26,300 nt of DNA from Ktedonobacter racemifer (GTDB taxonomy: Bacteria > Chloroflexota > DTOL01 > JACQYG01). The stretch is from the NCBI GenBank assembly GCA_020723545.1, contig DYIS01000006.1, positions 1-26,300 on the forward strand, read 5' to 3'. Shown here piece after piece: positions 14,527-21,639 of this stretch. The translations under genes were made by a program, and so were the position numbers. Numbering within the stretch: position 1 is the stretch's first letter; each line of letters starts with the position of its first letter. The notes under the pieces are model-generated. The model was not told where the DNA came from. It saw only the letters and a list, made by a program, of their open reading frames with translations, and made no database searches.

Positions 14527-17500
14527 TTACTTCTTTTCCAGTAAAGAAGCCAGGAGGGCCTGCAGCCCTTGATCGTTGGGGGCGATCTTCAAGGCCGCCT
14601 TGGCCTCCGCAATGGCTTGGTCCAGCATGTTTAGCTTCTGGTAAAGCGCTATGAGGTTTTTGCGCGTCACGGAGTCGGTGGGGGCCAGCCTGGCTGCCTG
14701 CTGTGCATAGGGAAGGGCCTGCGCGGGCCGGCCGGTCAGGTCGTAGAGGTAGCTCAGGGCGCTCAACGCGTCGAAGGAATTGGCGCCCCGACCGAGCGCT
14801 CGCTGGTATTCATCGATGGCCTCCTGATAGAAGCCGTTGCGCAGGTAGTATCTCCCTACCTCGCCCTGGAGGGCCGGGGTCATGGCCACGGCCTGGGCGA
14901 AGCTCTCCTTGGCCTTGTCCGCTTGACCCTGGGCCAAATACCAGTCTCCCATTAATAAATATGTGAGGCCGAAGGATGGATCCAGCCTCAAAGATTGCTC
15001 GAGTTTAGCCCGGGCATCGTCGAGCCGGCCTGCCGCCCGGTAGAGCTGGGCCCATTCGTTGTAGAGGTGCGCCGCCTGGGGGCTCAAGGCGGTGGCCCGG
15101 CGGTAGTACCCTTCGGCCAGGGCGAATTTTTCCGGCTTATCCTCACTGCTGGCCGTAGTCTCCATCCAGAAGCTGTACAGCCTCGCCAGGTTGGCCATGT
15201 TGTCCGTATAGATGGGATTGATCTTGGCGGCCTGGGTCAGCACCGCCGCCCCACAGCGCAACAGGTCCTCTCGTCCCATCTGGGCGACCTGTTCTGGGCG
15301 CAAAGCCAGGGCAGCCTCCAGATAAGGGGGGCGTAACGCATTGGGCAGGCTGGGGGCTCTGCGGGCCATTTCCAGATAGCTTCCACCCAGGAACACGTAA
15401 AAGTAGTCCTGCGACGGAGCCAAGCGGACGGCCTGTTGCATCGCCCGGATCGTCTCCGGCCCTCTCTCCCAGGTCCCAGTGCGGTAGAGCTCAAAGCCTC
15501 TTTTGAACTGGATGTCCGCCAGCACTGGCAGCAGGTTGGTGTTAACGGCGACCAGCAGTCCGGCCACGGCCAAAAGCGAGTAAACAGGGAGAGAGAGGCG
15601 GCCCTGGTTTGTGAAAGGGAGGCCCACGTGGCTCTCCTGGACATATAGAGACCAGGCCAAAAGCAGGAACAGGAAAAAGACCCAGAGGTAAAAAAAGCTC
15701 CCCGCCCAGGCCGTGTTGATCTCCCCGGCGGGCATGATGGCATTGTTCAAACGTAGCCAGGCGAAAACGACGGCCCAGAAAAGCGCCAGGGCCAACACCT
15801 GGACTAACGTTTCTTTTGCGAGTAACGAAGCTTCGGTCTTTTTACCAGTGAAGGTACCACCCAGCGACAGGGTGAGCCATGCCGTTCCCAGGAGCCAGGG
15901 GACCAGGGCCGGCAATTGCTGGCCGGGCCAGGAGAAGTCGAAAAGCATGGTGGTGAGCACTGCTCCGATAACTAGTGAAAACGTCACCGCCGGAAGCCAG
16001 CGGGGCACGGCGGGCCCTGCTGGCTTGGCTGGCATCCCTTTGGGTTGCTTACGCACGGTGCCCTTTACCTTTGGGGACGGAGGTGAGCAGGTTTCTTTGC
16101 TGGTAAAGAGATCGCCCGGCGAGGCACCGGGCCGGCTGGCCAGGTTCTTGGCCATGGCTCCCAGGGCAATCACCATCCCGGCGTAGAGCCAAAAATAGGT
16201 CCGGGTGGCGGCGATGGCGATGCCGAACTGGATCTCAATGAAATGGGCTACCATGGCCGCTATGAGGCCCACCAATAGAAGCCCCTGAGGGTTGGGCGGT
16301 TCTTTACTAGTAAAGAAATTAACCCCGGGCCAGAGCCAATAGCCCAGCAGAAGGGCGAAGAACGCCAACGGGATGGGTGGCGTCGCCGCCAGCGGTAGAA
16401 CCTGCGTGTATAGGAGAGCGGCGACCAGCAATCCCGCTACGAGCCCTAATGCCATAGCTCGCCAGAAGCCCAGCGTACCGGTGAGGCCCAAGATCTTGAG
16501 GGCCCCAAAAGCCACCGCGCAATAGACCAGCCAGTAGGCCAGGTACCCCAGGAGCCCGGTGGTCACCAGTTCGTCCATGACCTCGTTGTGGGAGCGGTCC
16601 GGGGAGGCGTTCCTGGCCTCATAGTGGGCCAGGTCAGGTGGGTAGAAACGGGGGTATACCAGGAACATGGTCTCGGGGCCATAGCCCACCAACGTTCGCA
16701 GGGATTCCGCCTGGATCAGTTTGGTGGCCCCCTCCCAGATCAGGAGCCTCACCTTTCCTGTGCCGCCCTCTGTCTCCAGCAGATTGCCCAGGCGCCCGAG
16801 ATACGGGACGTTCTTCAGAGGCTCCAGGGGACCGTGGGTGAGGTTGTAAACCGCTAAGAGTGGCTTGCCCAGGAGCCCACGATACTGTCCCGGTGACCCA
16901 GGACGCACCGGCGGAAGATTGAAAACCACCAAGAACGAGGTGCCCAGCAGCCCGGCTAGCAGGAGCGCGGCCAGGGTGCGGCGCCACCGGCGCCGTATCG
17001 CCAGCACGACCAGGTAAACGGCCATGCCCCCCAATAAGCCCAGCATGGGACCGCGGCTCTGCGAGAATAGGACGGTGGCAGCCTGAAGGGTAAGTATCCA
17101 GCCCAGGAGGACGCACTCGACTTGCCTTAGAATCGCCCGACGGGCGAAAACAAAGGGCGTAAAGAGCAAGAGGAGCGCCAGGACCAGGATGGCCTGATCC
17201 AGGCTTCCAAAAGGAGCACCCTCCGGCTTAAATGAGGCGTAGAGCTGCAAGGCCTGGAACACGATCAGGGTCAGGGCGAAGGACTGGCTGGCGATGATGG
17301 TAGCCGCCAGGCTCCACGGAGTCCCCTTCTGCCCGCGCTGCTCAGAGGACAGCTCCCTGGAGAATGCCGTGATCTTTTCGGAGAAAGTGGCAAAAGTTAT
17401 GGGTATGACCATTATCAGATAGGCCCCGATGAAGATAGCGTTGCCCATGGTGGACGTCACGCGGGCGGTGACGTCTCCGAGCCAGGGCATGAACTCCAGT

Positions 17501-18090
17501 TTCAGGTGCTGGATCACGCCGTGCAGCGAGATGGGCAGGCTGGTATATATCAGCACGAAAACCAGCCGTTCCAATTGAGCCTTGGAGCGGAGGCTGGAGG
17601 CCACAATGAAAAACACCACGATGTAGGCCAGAGCGGTGTACGTGCCCTGCAGGCGCACGTAGGAGCCCCACAGGCTGACGGCCGGAAGCACCGAGGCAGC
17701 GGTGGACACCAGAAGCGCGCCGATCAACAGGAGCGTGGGCAGGGCCAGGACATTGCGCTCTGCCATTTGCAAGACGAGGCCCTTCCAACCCCCTTTGTTG
17801 GCAGAAGAAAGGTGACCGGGGTGCGGCGCGGCTCGGTTCGAGCCAGGCCAAGCCCATTTCTCAAGGAAGGCGATGAGCCAGGCCACGCCCATCACCAGGG
17901 CTATGGAGCGCAGCAGGCTGAGCTTGTCGGGCTCGAAAACGCGGTTGGAGTAGATGTCGAAGTACAAGGGGACCAATAGGGCGGCCAGCAGCCATCCCGC
18001 CTCCATTACTTTATCGCAGAAGAGGCCCAGTCTTGTTTTCACTTGGACATCGGTTCGACTGCTGCCTCGGTCGGCCATAACTTCCTTCAT
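14527..18090 (-). CDS. O-antigen ligase/polymerase (Wzy_C-type) membrane protein with C-terminal TPR repeats
   Basis: 1187-residue protein. The N-terminal two thirds are polytopic (well over 10 hydrophobic segments). A Wzy_C-like core has SQSRGPMLGLLGGMAVYLVV near residue 350, and a periplasmic loop with GYGPETMFLVYPRFYP and the SHNEVMDELVTTGLLGY stretch (about 465-520). Such proteins polymerise or ligate undecaprenyl-linked glycans outside the membrane. The C-terminus (about 850-1187) is a run of TPR-like helices, for example GRLDDARAKLEQSLRLDPSF. Five dispersed-palindrome copies lie in the gene: FFTSKE (about 592-597), LFTSKE (661-666), FTGKKT (745-750), SLLAKE (754-759) and SLLEKK at the very C-terminus. 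The first four fall in polar loops between membrane segments. ATG 18090 and ATG 18078 are both possible starts. Confidence 0.9.
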   Translation of the reverse strand: MKEVMADRGSSRTDVQVKTRLGLFCDKVMEAGWLLAALLVPLYFDIYSNRVFEPDKLSLLRSIALVMGVAWLIAFLEKWAWPGSNRAAPHPGHLSSANKGGWKGLVLQMAERNVLALPTLLLIGALLVSTAASVLPAVSLWGSYVRLQGTYTALAYIVVFFIVASSLRSKAQLERLVFVLIYTSLPISLHGVIQHLKLEFMPWLGDVTARVTSTMGNAIFIGAYLIMVIPITFATFSEKITAFSRELSSEQRGQKGTPWSLAATIIASQSFALTLIVFQALQLYASFKPEGAPFGSLDQAILVLALLLLFTPFVFARRAILRQVECVLLGWILTLQAATVLFSQSRGPMLGLLGGMAVYLVVLAIRRRWRRTLAALLLAGLLGTSFLVVFNLPPVRPGSPGQYRGLLGKPLLAVYNLTHGPLEPLKNVPYLGRLGNLLETEGGTGKVRLLIWEGATKLIQAESLRTLVGYGPETMFLVYPRFYPPDLAHYEARNASPDRSHNEVMDELVTTGLLGYLAYWLVYCAVAFGALKILGLTGTLGFWRAMALGLVAGLLVAALLYTQVLPLAATPPIPLAFFALLLGYWLWPGVNFFTSKEPPNPQGLLLVGLIAAMVAHFIEIQFGIAIAATRTYFWLYAGMVIALGAMAKNLASRPGASPGDLFTSKETCSPPSPKVKGTVRKQPKGMPAKPAGPAVPRWLPAVTFSLVIGAVLTTMLFDFSWPGQQLPALVPWLLGTAWLTLSLGGTFTGKKTEASLLAKETLVQVLALALFWAVVFAWLRLNNAIMPAGEINTAWAGSFFYLWVFFLFLLLAWSLYVQESHVGLPFTNQGRLSLPVYSLLAVAGLLVAVNTNLLPVLADIQFKRGFELYRTGTWERGPETIRAMQQAVRLAPSQDYFYVFLGGSYLEMARRAPSLPNALRPPYLEAALALRPEQVAQMGREDLLRCGAAVLTQAAKINPIYTDNMANLARLYSFWMETTASSEDKPEKFALAEGYYRRATALSPQAAHLYNEWAQLYRAAGRLDDARAKLEQSLRLDPSFGLTYLLMGDWYLAQGQADKAKESFAQAVAMTPALQGEVGRYYLRNGFYQEAIDEYQRALGRGANSFDALSALSYLYDLTGRPAQALPYAQQAARLAPTDSVTRKNLIALYQKLNMLDQAIAEAKAALKIAPNDQGLQALLASLLEKK
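14531..14548. repeat. dispersed palindrome copy (16/18) encoding the protein C-terminus
   Basis: TTCTTTTCCAGTAAAGAA lies directly next to the stop codon of the Wzy/TPR gene and encodes its last residues (SLLEKK). Confidence 0.8.
15811..15829. repeat. degenerate dispersed palindrome copy in Wzy/TPR gene
   Basis: TTCTTTTGCGAGTAACGAA carries one extra base in the left half but keeps the arms. It encodes SLLAKE, 9 bases from the next degenerate copy. Confidence 0.5.
15838..15855. repeat. degenerate dispersed palindrome copy (about 12/18) in Wzy/TPR gene
   Basis: CTTTTTACCAGTGAAGGT retains the TTTAC/GT centre and encodes FTGKK. It forms a close pair with 15811-15829, much like the pair in the second pilin leader. 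Confidence 0.45.
16093..16110. repeat. dispersed palindrome copy (15/18) in Wzy/TPR gene
   Basis: TTCTTTGCTGGTAAAGAG, encoding LFTSKE in a polar loop of the Wzy/TPR protein. Confidence 0.75.
16300..16317. repeat. dispersed palindrome, perfect consensus copy (18/18)
   Basis: TTCTTTACTAGTAAAGAA, a full 18-bp palindrome encoding FFTSKE in a loop of the Wzy/TPR protein between two membrane segments. Confidence 0.9.
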
Positions 18091-18095
18091 CGGCC

Positions 18096-19202
18096 TTAGC
18101 TTTGCAGTGTTCGCTGATAGAGGTCTATGACCCGATCAACCATGGCTTCCAGGGAGAACTCCTTTTCAACGCGTTCGCTTGCGCATTGCCCCATGGCGCG
18201 GCGCCGGGCATCGTCGCCCAAAAGCTCATGAAGGGCCCGGGCCAGAGAGCGCGAGTCGCCGGCGGGAACCACCAGGCCGGTCCGGCCGTGCTGGTTAACA
18301 AACGATGTCCCGGTGCCAAGCTCGGTGGACACCACCGGCAACCCGGAGGCCATGGCTTCCAGCAGGGAGACGCCGTAGGCTTCGCTGCGGTGGGTGGAAG
18401 GCAGGGCGAAGACATCCGCTGCCTGATAATAGCTCGGTAGCTCGCTGTCCGGCACGTCACCCAGAAAAAAGACCTTTCTCTCTACGCCCAGCTCCCGGGC
18501 CAGGGTTTTCCAGGGGATCTCCATCTGGCCACTGCCGATGACCAGGAGCACCGCGTCTAGATCCTTCATGGCCGTGATGAGATATTGCAGGCCCTTGTAA
18601 TACCGCAGGCGCCCCACGAAGAGCAGGAGCGGCTTCCCGAAGCGCCCGCGTATAGCCTCCGCCTGATCCGGCCGGGGTTTGCTGAAGCGGTCATAGTCGA
18701 TGCCCAGGGGAATAACCTGGCACCGATCCTTGAACCGGCTGAGATAAGGCGATGTCTCCACGTATCGCTGGCTGGTGGCTATCAGCCAGTTGGCCCTGCT
18801 CAGGACTTGCCAGAGCAAGGGCCGGTAGAGCCGCAAGAGCCTGGCCTGTCGCACCACATCGCTTTGATACGTTATGATCAGGGGCCGTTTCCTACCGGCC
18901 AGGAGATACGCCAACTCGCCCCAGGGGTACGGGAATTGCAGGTGCACCAGGTCGGCCTCCAGCCGCCAAAGCCAGGCGATCAGTTTCCAGGAGATAGGGG
19001 TTGAGGCTACGGTGATGATGCGGCCGGCCTTCACCACCTGGATGCCGTTTTGCCATTCCACTATGGTTTTACCGGAGGTGTTGGTGGTGAGCACGGTGAC
19101 ATCCAGGCCGCGCCTGGCCTGCCCCTCGGCCAGGGCCCGGACGTGGTTTTCAATGCCTCCCAGGATGGGGTAGTAGTCTTTGTACAGGTGCAGGACCTTC
19201 AC
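18096..19202 (-). CDS. GT4-family glycosyltransferase
   Basis: 368-residue GT-B fold enzyme of the GT4 family. The N-terminal acceptor domain begins KVLHLYKDYYPILGGIENHV, the GG-E-x-H pattern of PimA/PimB-like enzymes. The donor domain has LLLFVGRLRYYKGLQYLI (about 193-210) and the EX7E motif in EAYGVSLLEAMASGLPVV. It would add a sugar from a nucleotide donor to the growing lipid-linked glycan on the cytosolic face. It starts with GTG at 19202, overlapping the stop of the upstream glycosyltransferase by 4 bases (GTGA). The Wzy/TPR gene starts 5 bases downstream. Donor and acceptor are not predictable from sequence alone. Confidence 0.92.
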   Translation of the reverse strand: MKVLHLYKDYYPILGGIENHVRALAEGQARRGLDVTVLTTNTSGKTIVEWQNGIQVVKAGRIITVASTPISWKLIAWLWRLEADLVHLQFPYPWGELAYLLAGRKRPLIITYQSDVVRQARLLRLYRPLLWQVLSRANWLIATSQRYVETSPYLSRFKDRCQVIPLGIDYDRFSKPRPDQAEAIRGRFGKPLLLFVGRLRYYKGLQYLITAMKDLDAVLLVIGSGQMEIPWKTLARELGVERKVFFLGDVPDSELPSYYQAADVFALPSTHRSEAYGVSLLEAMASGLPVVSTELGTGTSFVNQHGRTGLVVPAGDSRSLARALHELLGDDARRRAMGQCASERVEKEFSLEAMVDRVIDLYQRTLQS

Positions 19203-20368
19203 GGCTTTATCCCACGCTCGGCGGTGCGTTCGATGGCTTTACGGTAAACGGACAGGGTTTCCAGCGCCGTTTTCTCCCACGAGAAATCCTTGGCCCGGGC
19301 CAGCCCACGCTGGCGGCGCTCGGCCCGGAGTTCCGGCTCGCCCAGGAGGCGGAGAAGTGCCTTGGCTATCTCGCCGGGAGAGGCCGGATCGAAGAGCAAG
19401 GCAGCATCTCCGGCAACCTCCTGGAGGGAGGAGGAATTGGCGCAGGCCACCGGAGCCCCACAGGCCATGGCCTCCAATACGGGTAATCCAAAGCCCTCCC
19501 AAAGGGAGGGGAAAACGAAAGCGGTGGACAGGCGGTAGAGCGCTGGCAGGTCCTCCTCCGGCACCTCCCCCAGGCTGGCCACGCTGTCTCCCAGGCCCAA
19601 GGATAAACCTAATTGCCGGGCGCTGGGGAAGCGTTTGTCCTCCTTCCCGGCCGCAACCAGTTTAACGTCTTCCTGGCCGATGCTTTGCCGGTCCCGCCGC
19701 ACCACCGACCAGGCCCGCATCAGCCCTGGCAGGTTCTTGTGAGGCTTGTTTATGCCTAGATAGAAGACATAGGCCTGGGGAAGGCCATACCTGGCCCTGA
19801 CCTGGCGGTCGCGATCGCCATCGGGCACAGCGGTGAAGTCGTGGCCAACCCCTGGCGGTATGGTGGCGAGCTTGTCCGGAGGCACCTTGAAGAGCAGTGC
19901 CAGGTCCCGTTGGGACGATGCGGAGAAGGTGATCACGCACCTGGCGCTCGCGATCGCCAACCAGGTGGCGATACGATAGGCTACCCTCGCCGCTGCCGAG
20001 GGCAGGTGCTGGGGATAACGGGCCCCGATGGCATCACCGATGGTGACCACCGATGGGCAGGGCAGGAAGTGGGGCTTCACGTAGTACGGCGAGTGCAATA
20101 GCTCCAGGCCCAGTCGCCGGGCCAGGCTGGGCCAGAGAAGCTGCTCCCGGATCGAAACGGCCGGAAGAGGGCAATCCACCAGATGCACGCTGGCCATTTC
20201 GCGTAGTCGGGAAATATCGTGCCGCGTGTTGGTGGCCCCGGGGTTCCAAAGGACCGTCCAGTTGGTGGTCGGATCGGCCTTGGCCAGGGCCTGGATCAGG
20301 TGGAAAGTGTAGCGTCCCAGCCCGGGGTAATGATCATTGATGTAGCGCCCGTCTATGCCGATCCTCAC
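19199..20368 (-). CDS. GT4-family glycosyltransferase
   Basis: 389-residue GT-B enzyme. It begins MRIGIDGRYINDHYPGLGRY, typical of GT4 enzymes of polysaccharide clusters. It has YVFYLGINKPHKNLPGLMRA (about 211-230) at the start of the donor domain and the catalytic EX7E region in EGFGLPVLEAMACGAPVACA. It shows general similarity to the next glycosyltransferase upstream, suggesting they arose by duplication. GTG at 20368 overlaps the upstream stop by 4 bases (GTGA), with GAGGA about 6 bases before it. It is the second gene of the polysaccharide operon. Confidence 0.92.
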   Translation of the reverse strand: MRIGIDGRYINDHYPGLGRYTFHLIQALAKADPTTNWTVLWNPGATNTRHDISRLREMASVHLVDCPLPAVSIREQLLWPSLARRLGLELLHSPYYVKPHFLPCPSVVTIGDAIGARYPQHLPSAAARVAYRIATWLAIASARCVITFSASSQRDLALLFKVPPDKLATIPPGVGHDFTAVPDGDRDRQVRARYGLPQAYVFYLGINKPHKNLPGLMRAWSVVRRDRQSIGQEDVKLVAAGKEDKRFPSARQLGLSLGLGDSVASLGEVPEEDLPALYRLSTAFVFPSLWEGFGLPVLEAMACGAPVACANSSSLQEVAGDAALLFDPASPGEIAKALLRLLGEPELRAERRQRGLARAKDFSWEKTALETLSVYRKAIERTAERGIKP

Positions 20369-21516
20369 AACCGATCCTCGTGTTCTTTACCAGTAGAGAA
20401 GACTTGTTGGTAGACCTGCAACGTGGCCTGGGCGGTCTTCCGCCAGGTGAACTGCTTCGCCCGCTCCAGGCCTCTAGCCCGCAACGTGGTCCTCAGGCCC
20501 TCATCGGAGATGATGCTTTGTATCGCTGTGGCCAGGCCGGCGGCGTCGGTAGGCGCAACCATCAGGCCGGCATCGCCTACCACTTCTGGCAGGGAGGAGG
20601 TATCGGATGTGACCACGGGGGTGCCACAGGCCATGGCCTCCAGCGGCGGTAGTCCAAAGCCCTCGTAGAATGAAGGGTAGACGAACAGCTCCGCCCCGCG
20701 GTACAGGGCGGGCAGGTCGGCTTCGGGGACCGGCCCCAGGAAAGTCACCTTTCGTTCCAGGCCCAGGGCACGGACCTGGTCGAAGATGCCCTGGTAGAGC
20801 CAGCCCTTCTTCCCCACGATAACCAGGTCGTGCTGGACCTTGGCAGGCAAGGAGCGATAGGCCTCAAGTAGCAACGATAGGTTTTTGCGAGGTTCAATGG
20901 TCCCGACGAAGAGTAAGTAGGGCCGGCGAAGGCTGTACTTCGTCTCTACCCTGGCCTGGGAATCCTGATCCGGGACGGGGCTGAATCGCTCATCCACCCC
21001 CAGGACTATGGCTTTGACCTTTTCCTCCGGCGTTCCCAGCCAGCGCATCAGGTCGCGTTTCGTGCTCTCCGAGTCCACGATGACCGCCCGGGCCAGGCCA
21101 ACCGATTTCGGCACGATCCACCGCAGATACAGACGATTAAAGGGGGCATGGTGCTGAGGGAACACAAGAAAGGACAGGTCGTGGATGGTGACCACCGCCT
21201 TGCTATCCTTTACCAACGGCAGTTGGTAGTCGGTGCCGTGAAAGATGTCCCCTCTTCCCAGGTAACCATCCATGCCTAGCCCTAAGGAGTGGGCCAACAA
21301 GAGCCATAGCCGCCACCTCCGGTCCGACAGGCTGATGGTGTGCGTGAGATAACCGGCAGAGAGGGGGTCGGGTCCTGCTTTTCCGTAGGCGTTGTAGAAG
21401 AAGCTGTAAACATTTTCGTGGTCCATGGCCAGCAGGTTCTCTACCAGACACCGGGCATACTTTCCGATGCCAGCAGTTTGCTGCACGGCCGGGGTGACGT
21501 CGATCACAATGCGCAT
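20365..21516 (-). CDS. GT4-family glycosyltransferase, first gene of polysaccharide operon
   Basis: 383-residue GT-B enzyme starting MRIVIDVTPAVQQTAGIGKY, the usual start of this GT4 group. It has YLLFVGTIEPRKNLSLLLEA and the EX7E region EGFGLPPLEAMACGTPVVTS. The ATG at 21516 is set by homology-like start and by the promoter, whose -10 box ends only 10 bases upstream. This means the message is leaderless or nearly so, and no ribosome binding site is visible. Longer in-frame starts lie upstream of or within the promoter and have no family-like sequence. Near the C-terminus, FSTGKE is encoded by a palindrome copy (20383-20400). Confidence 0.92.
   Translation of the reverse strand: MRIVIDVTPAVQQTAGIGKYARCLVENLLAMDHENVYSFFYNAYGKAGPDPLSAGYLTHTISLSDRRWRLWLLLAHSLGLGMDGYLGRGDIFHGTDYQLPLVKDSKAVVTIHDLSFLVFPQHHAPFNRLYLRWIVPKSVGLARAVIVDSESTKRDLMRWLGTPEEKVKAIVLGVDERFSPVPDQDSQARVETKYSLRRPYLLFVGTIEPRKNLSLLLEAYRSLPAKVQHDLVIVGKKGWLYQGIFDQVRALGLERKVTFLGPVPEADLPALYRGAELFVYPSFYEGFGLPPLEAMACGTPVVTSDTSSLPEVVGDAGLMVAPTDAAGLATAIQSIISDEGLRTTLRARGLERAKQFTWRKTAQATLQVYQQVFSTGKEHEDRL
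20383..20400. repeat. dispersed palindrome copy (16/18) near a glycosyltransferase C-terminus
   Basis: TTCTTTACCAGTAGAGAA encodes FSTGKE, five residues before the end of the first glycosyltransferase (EHEDRL follows, sharing the Glu). Confidence 0.8.
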
Positions 21517-21526
21517 ACCGAGGGCA

Positions 21527-21555
21527 ATTATATCGGGTACCATGCAACCAGTCAA
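21527..21555 (-). promoter_or_regulatory. sigma70-like promoter of the polysaccharide operon
   Basis: TTGACT (21550-21555) and a perfect TATAAT (21527-21532) on the minus strand, 17 bases apart. The ATG at 21516 is only 10 bases past the -10 box. Confidence 0.7.
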
Positions 21556-21571
21556 GCTCAGTGGCGTAGCG

Positions 21572-21600
21572 TTGCGCCGGGCTATGCTGTGTGCTATAAT
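21572..21600 (+). promoter_or_regulatory. extended -10 promoter of the TolB-like gene
   Basis: TTGCGC (21572-21577), 17-base spacer, TATAAT (21595-21600) preceded by TGC, an extended -10 form. It diverges from the polysaccharide operon promoter, with 16 bases between the two -35 boxes. Confidence 0.6.
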
Positions 21601-21610
21601 CTCGCCGTTG

Positions 21611-21628
21611 ACCTTTCTAGTTAAAGAG
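21611..21628. repeat. degenerate dispersed palindrome copy at a transcript start
   Basis: ACCTTTCTAGTTAAAGAG has lost the A before the centre and gained a T after it, keeping CTAG and the outer arms. It starts about 4 bases after the predicted transcription start of the TolB-like gene and runs into the GGGGAGG ribosome binding site. Confidence 0.5.
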
Positions 21629-21639
21629 GGGAGGCAGCC

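Noticed and set aside
17770..17790. Possible palindrome remnant in the N-terminal part of the Wzy/TPR gene
   Set aside because: Arms are partly kept but spacing and centre differ; chance is not excluded.
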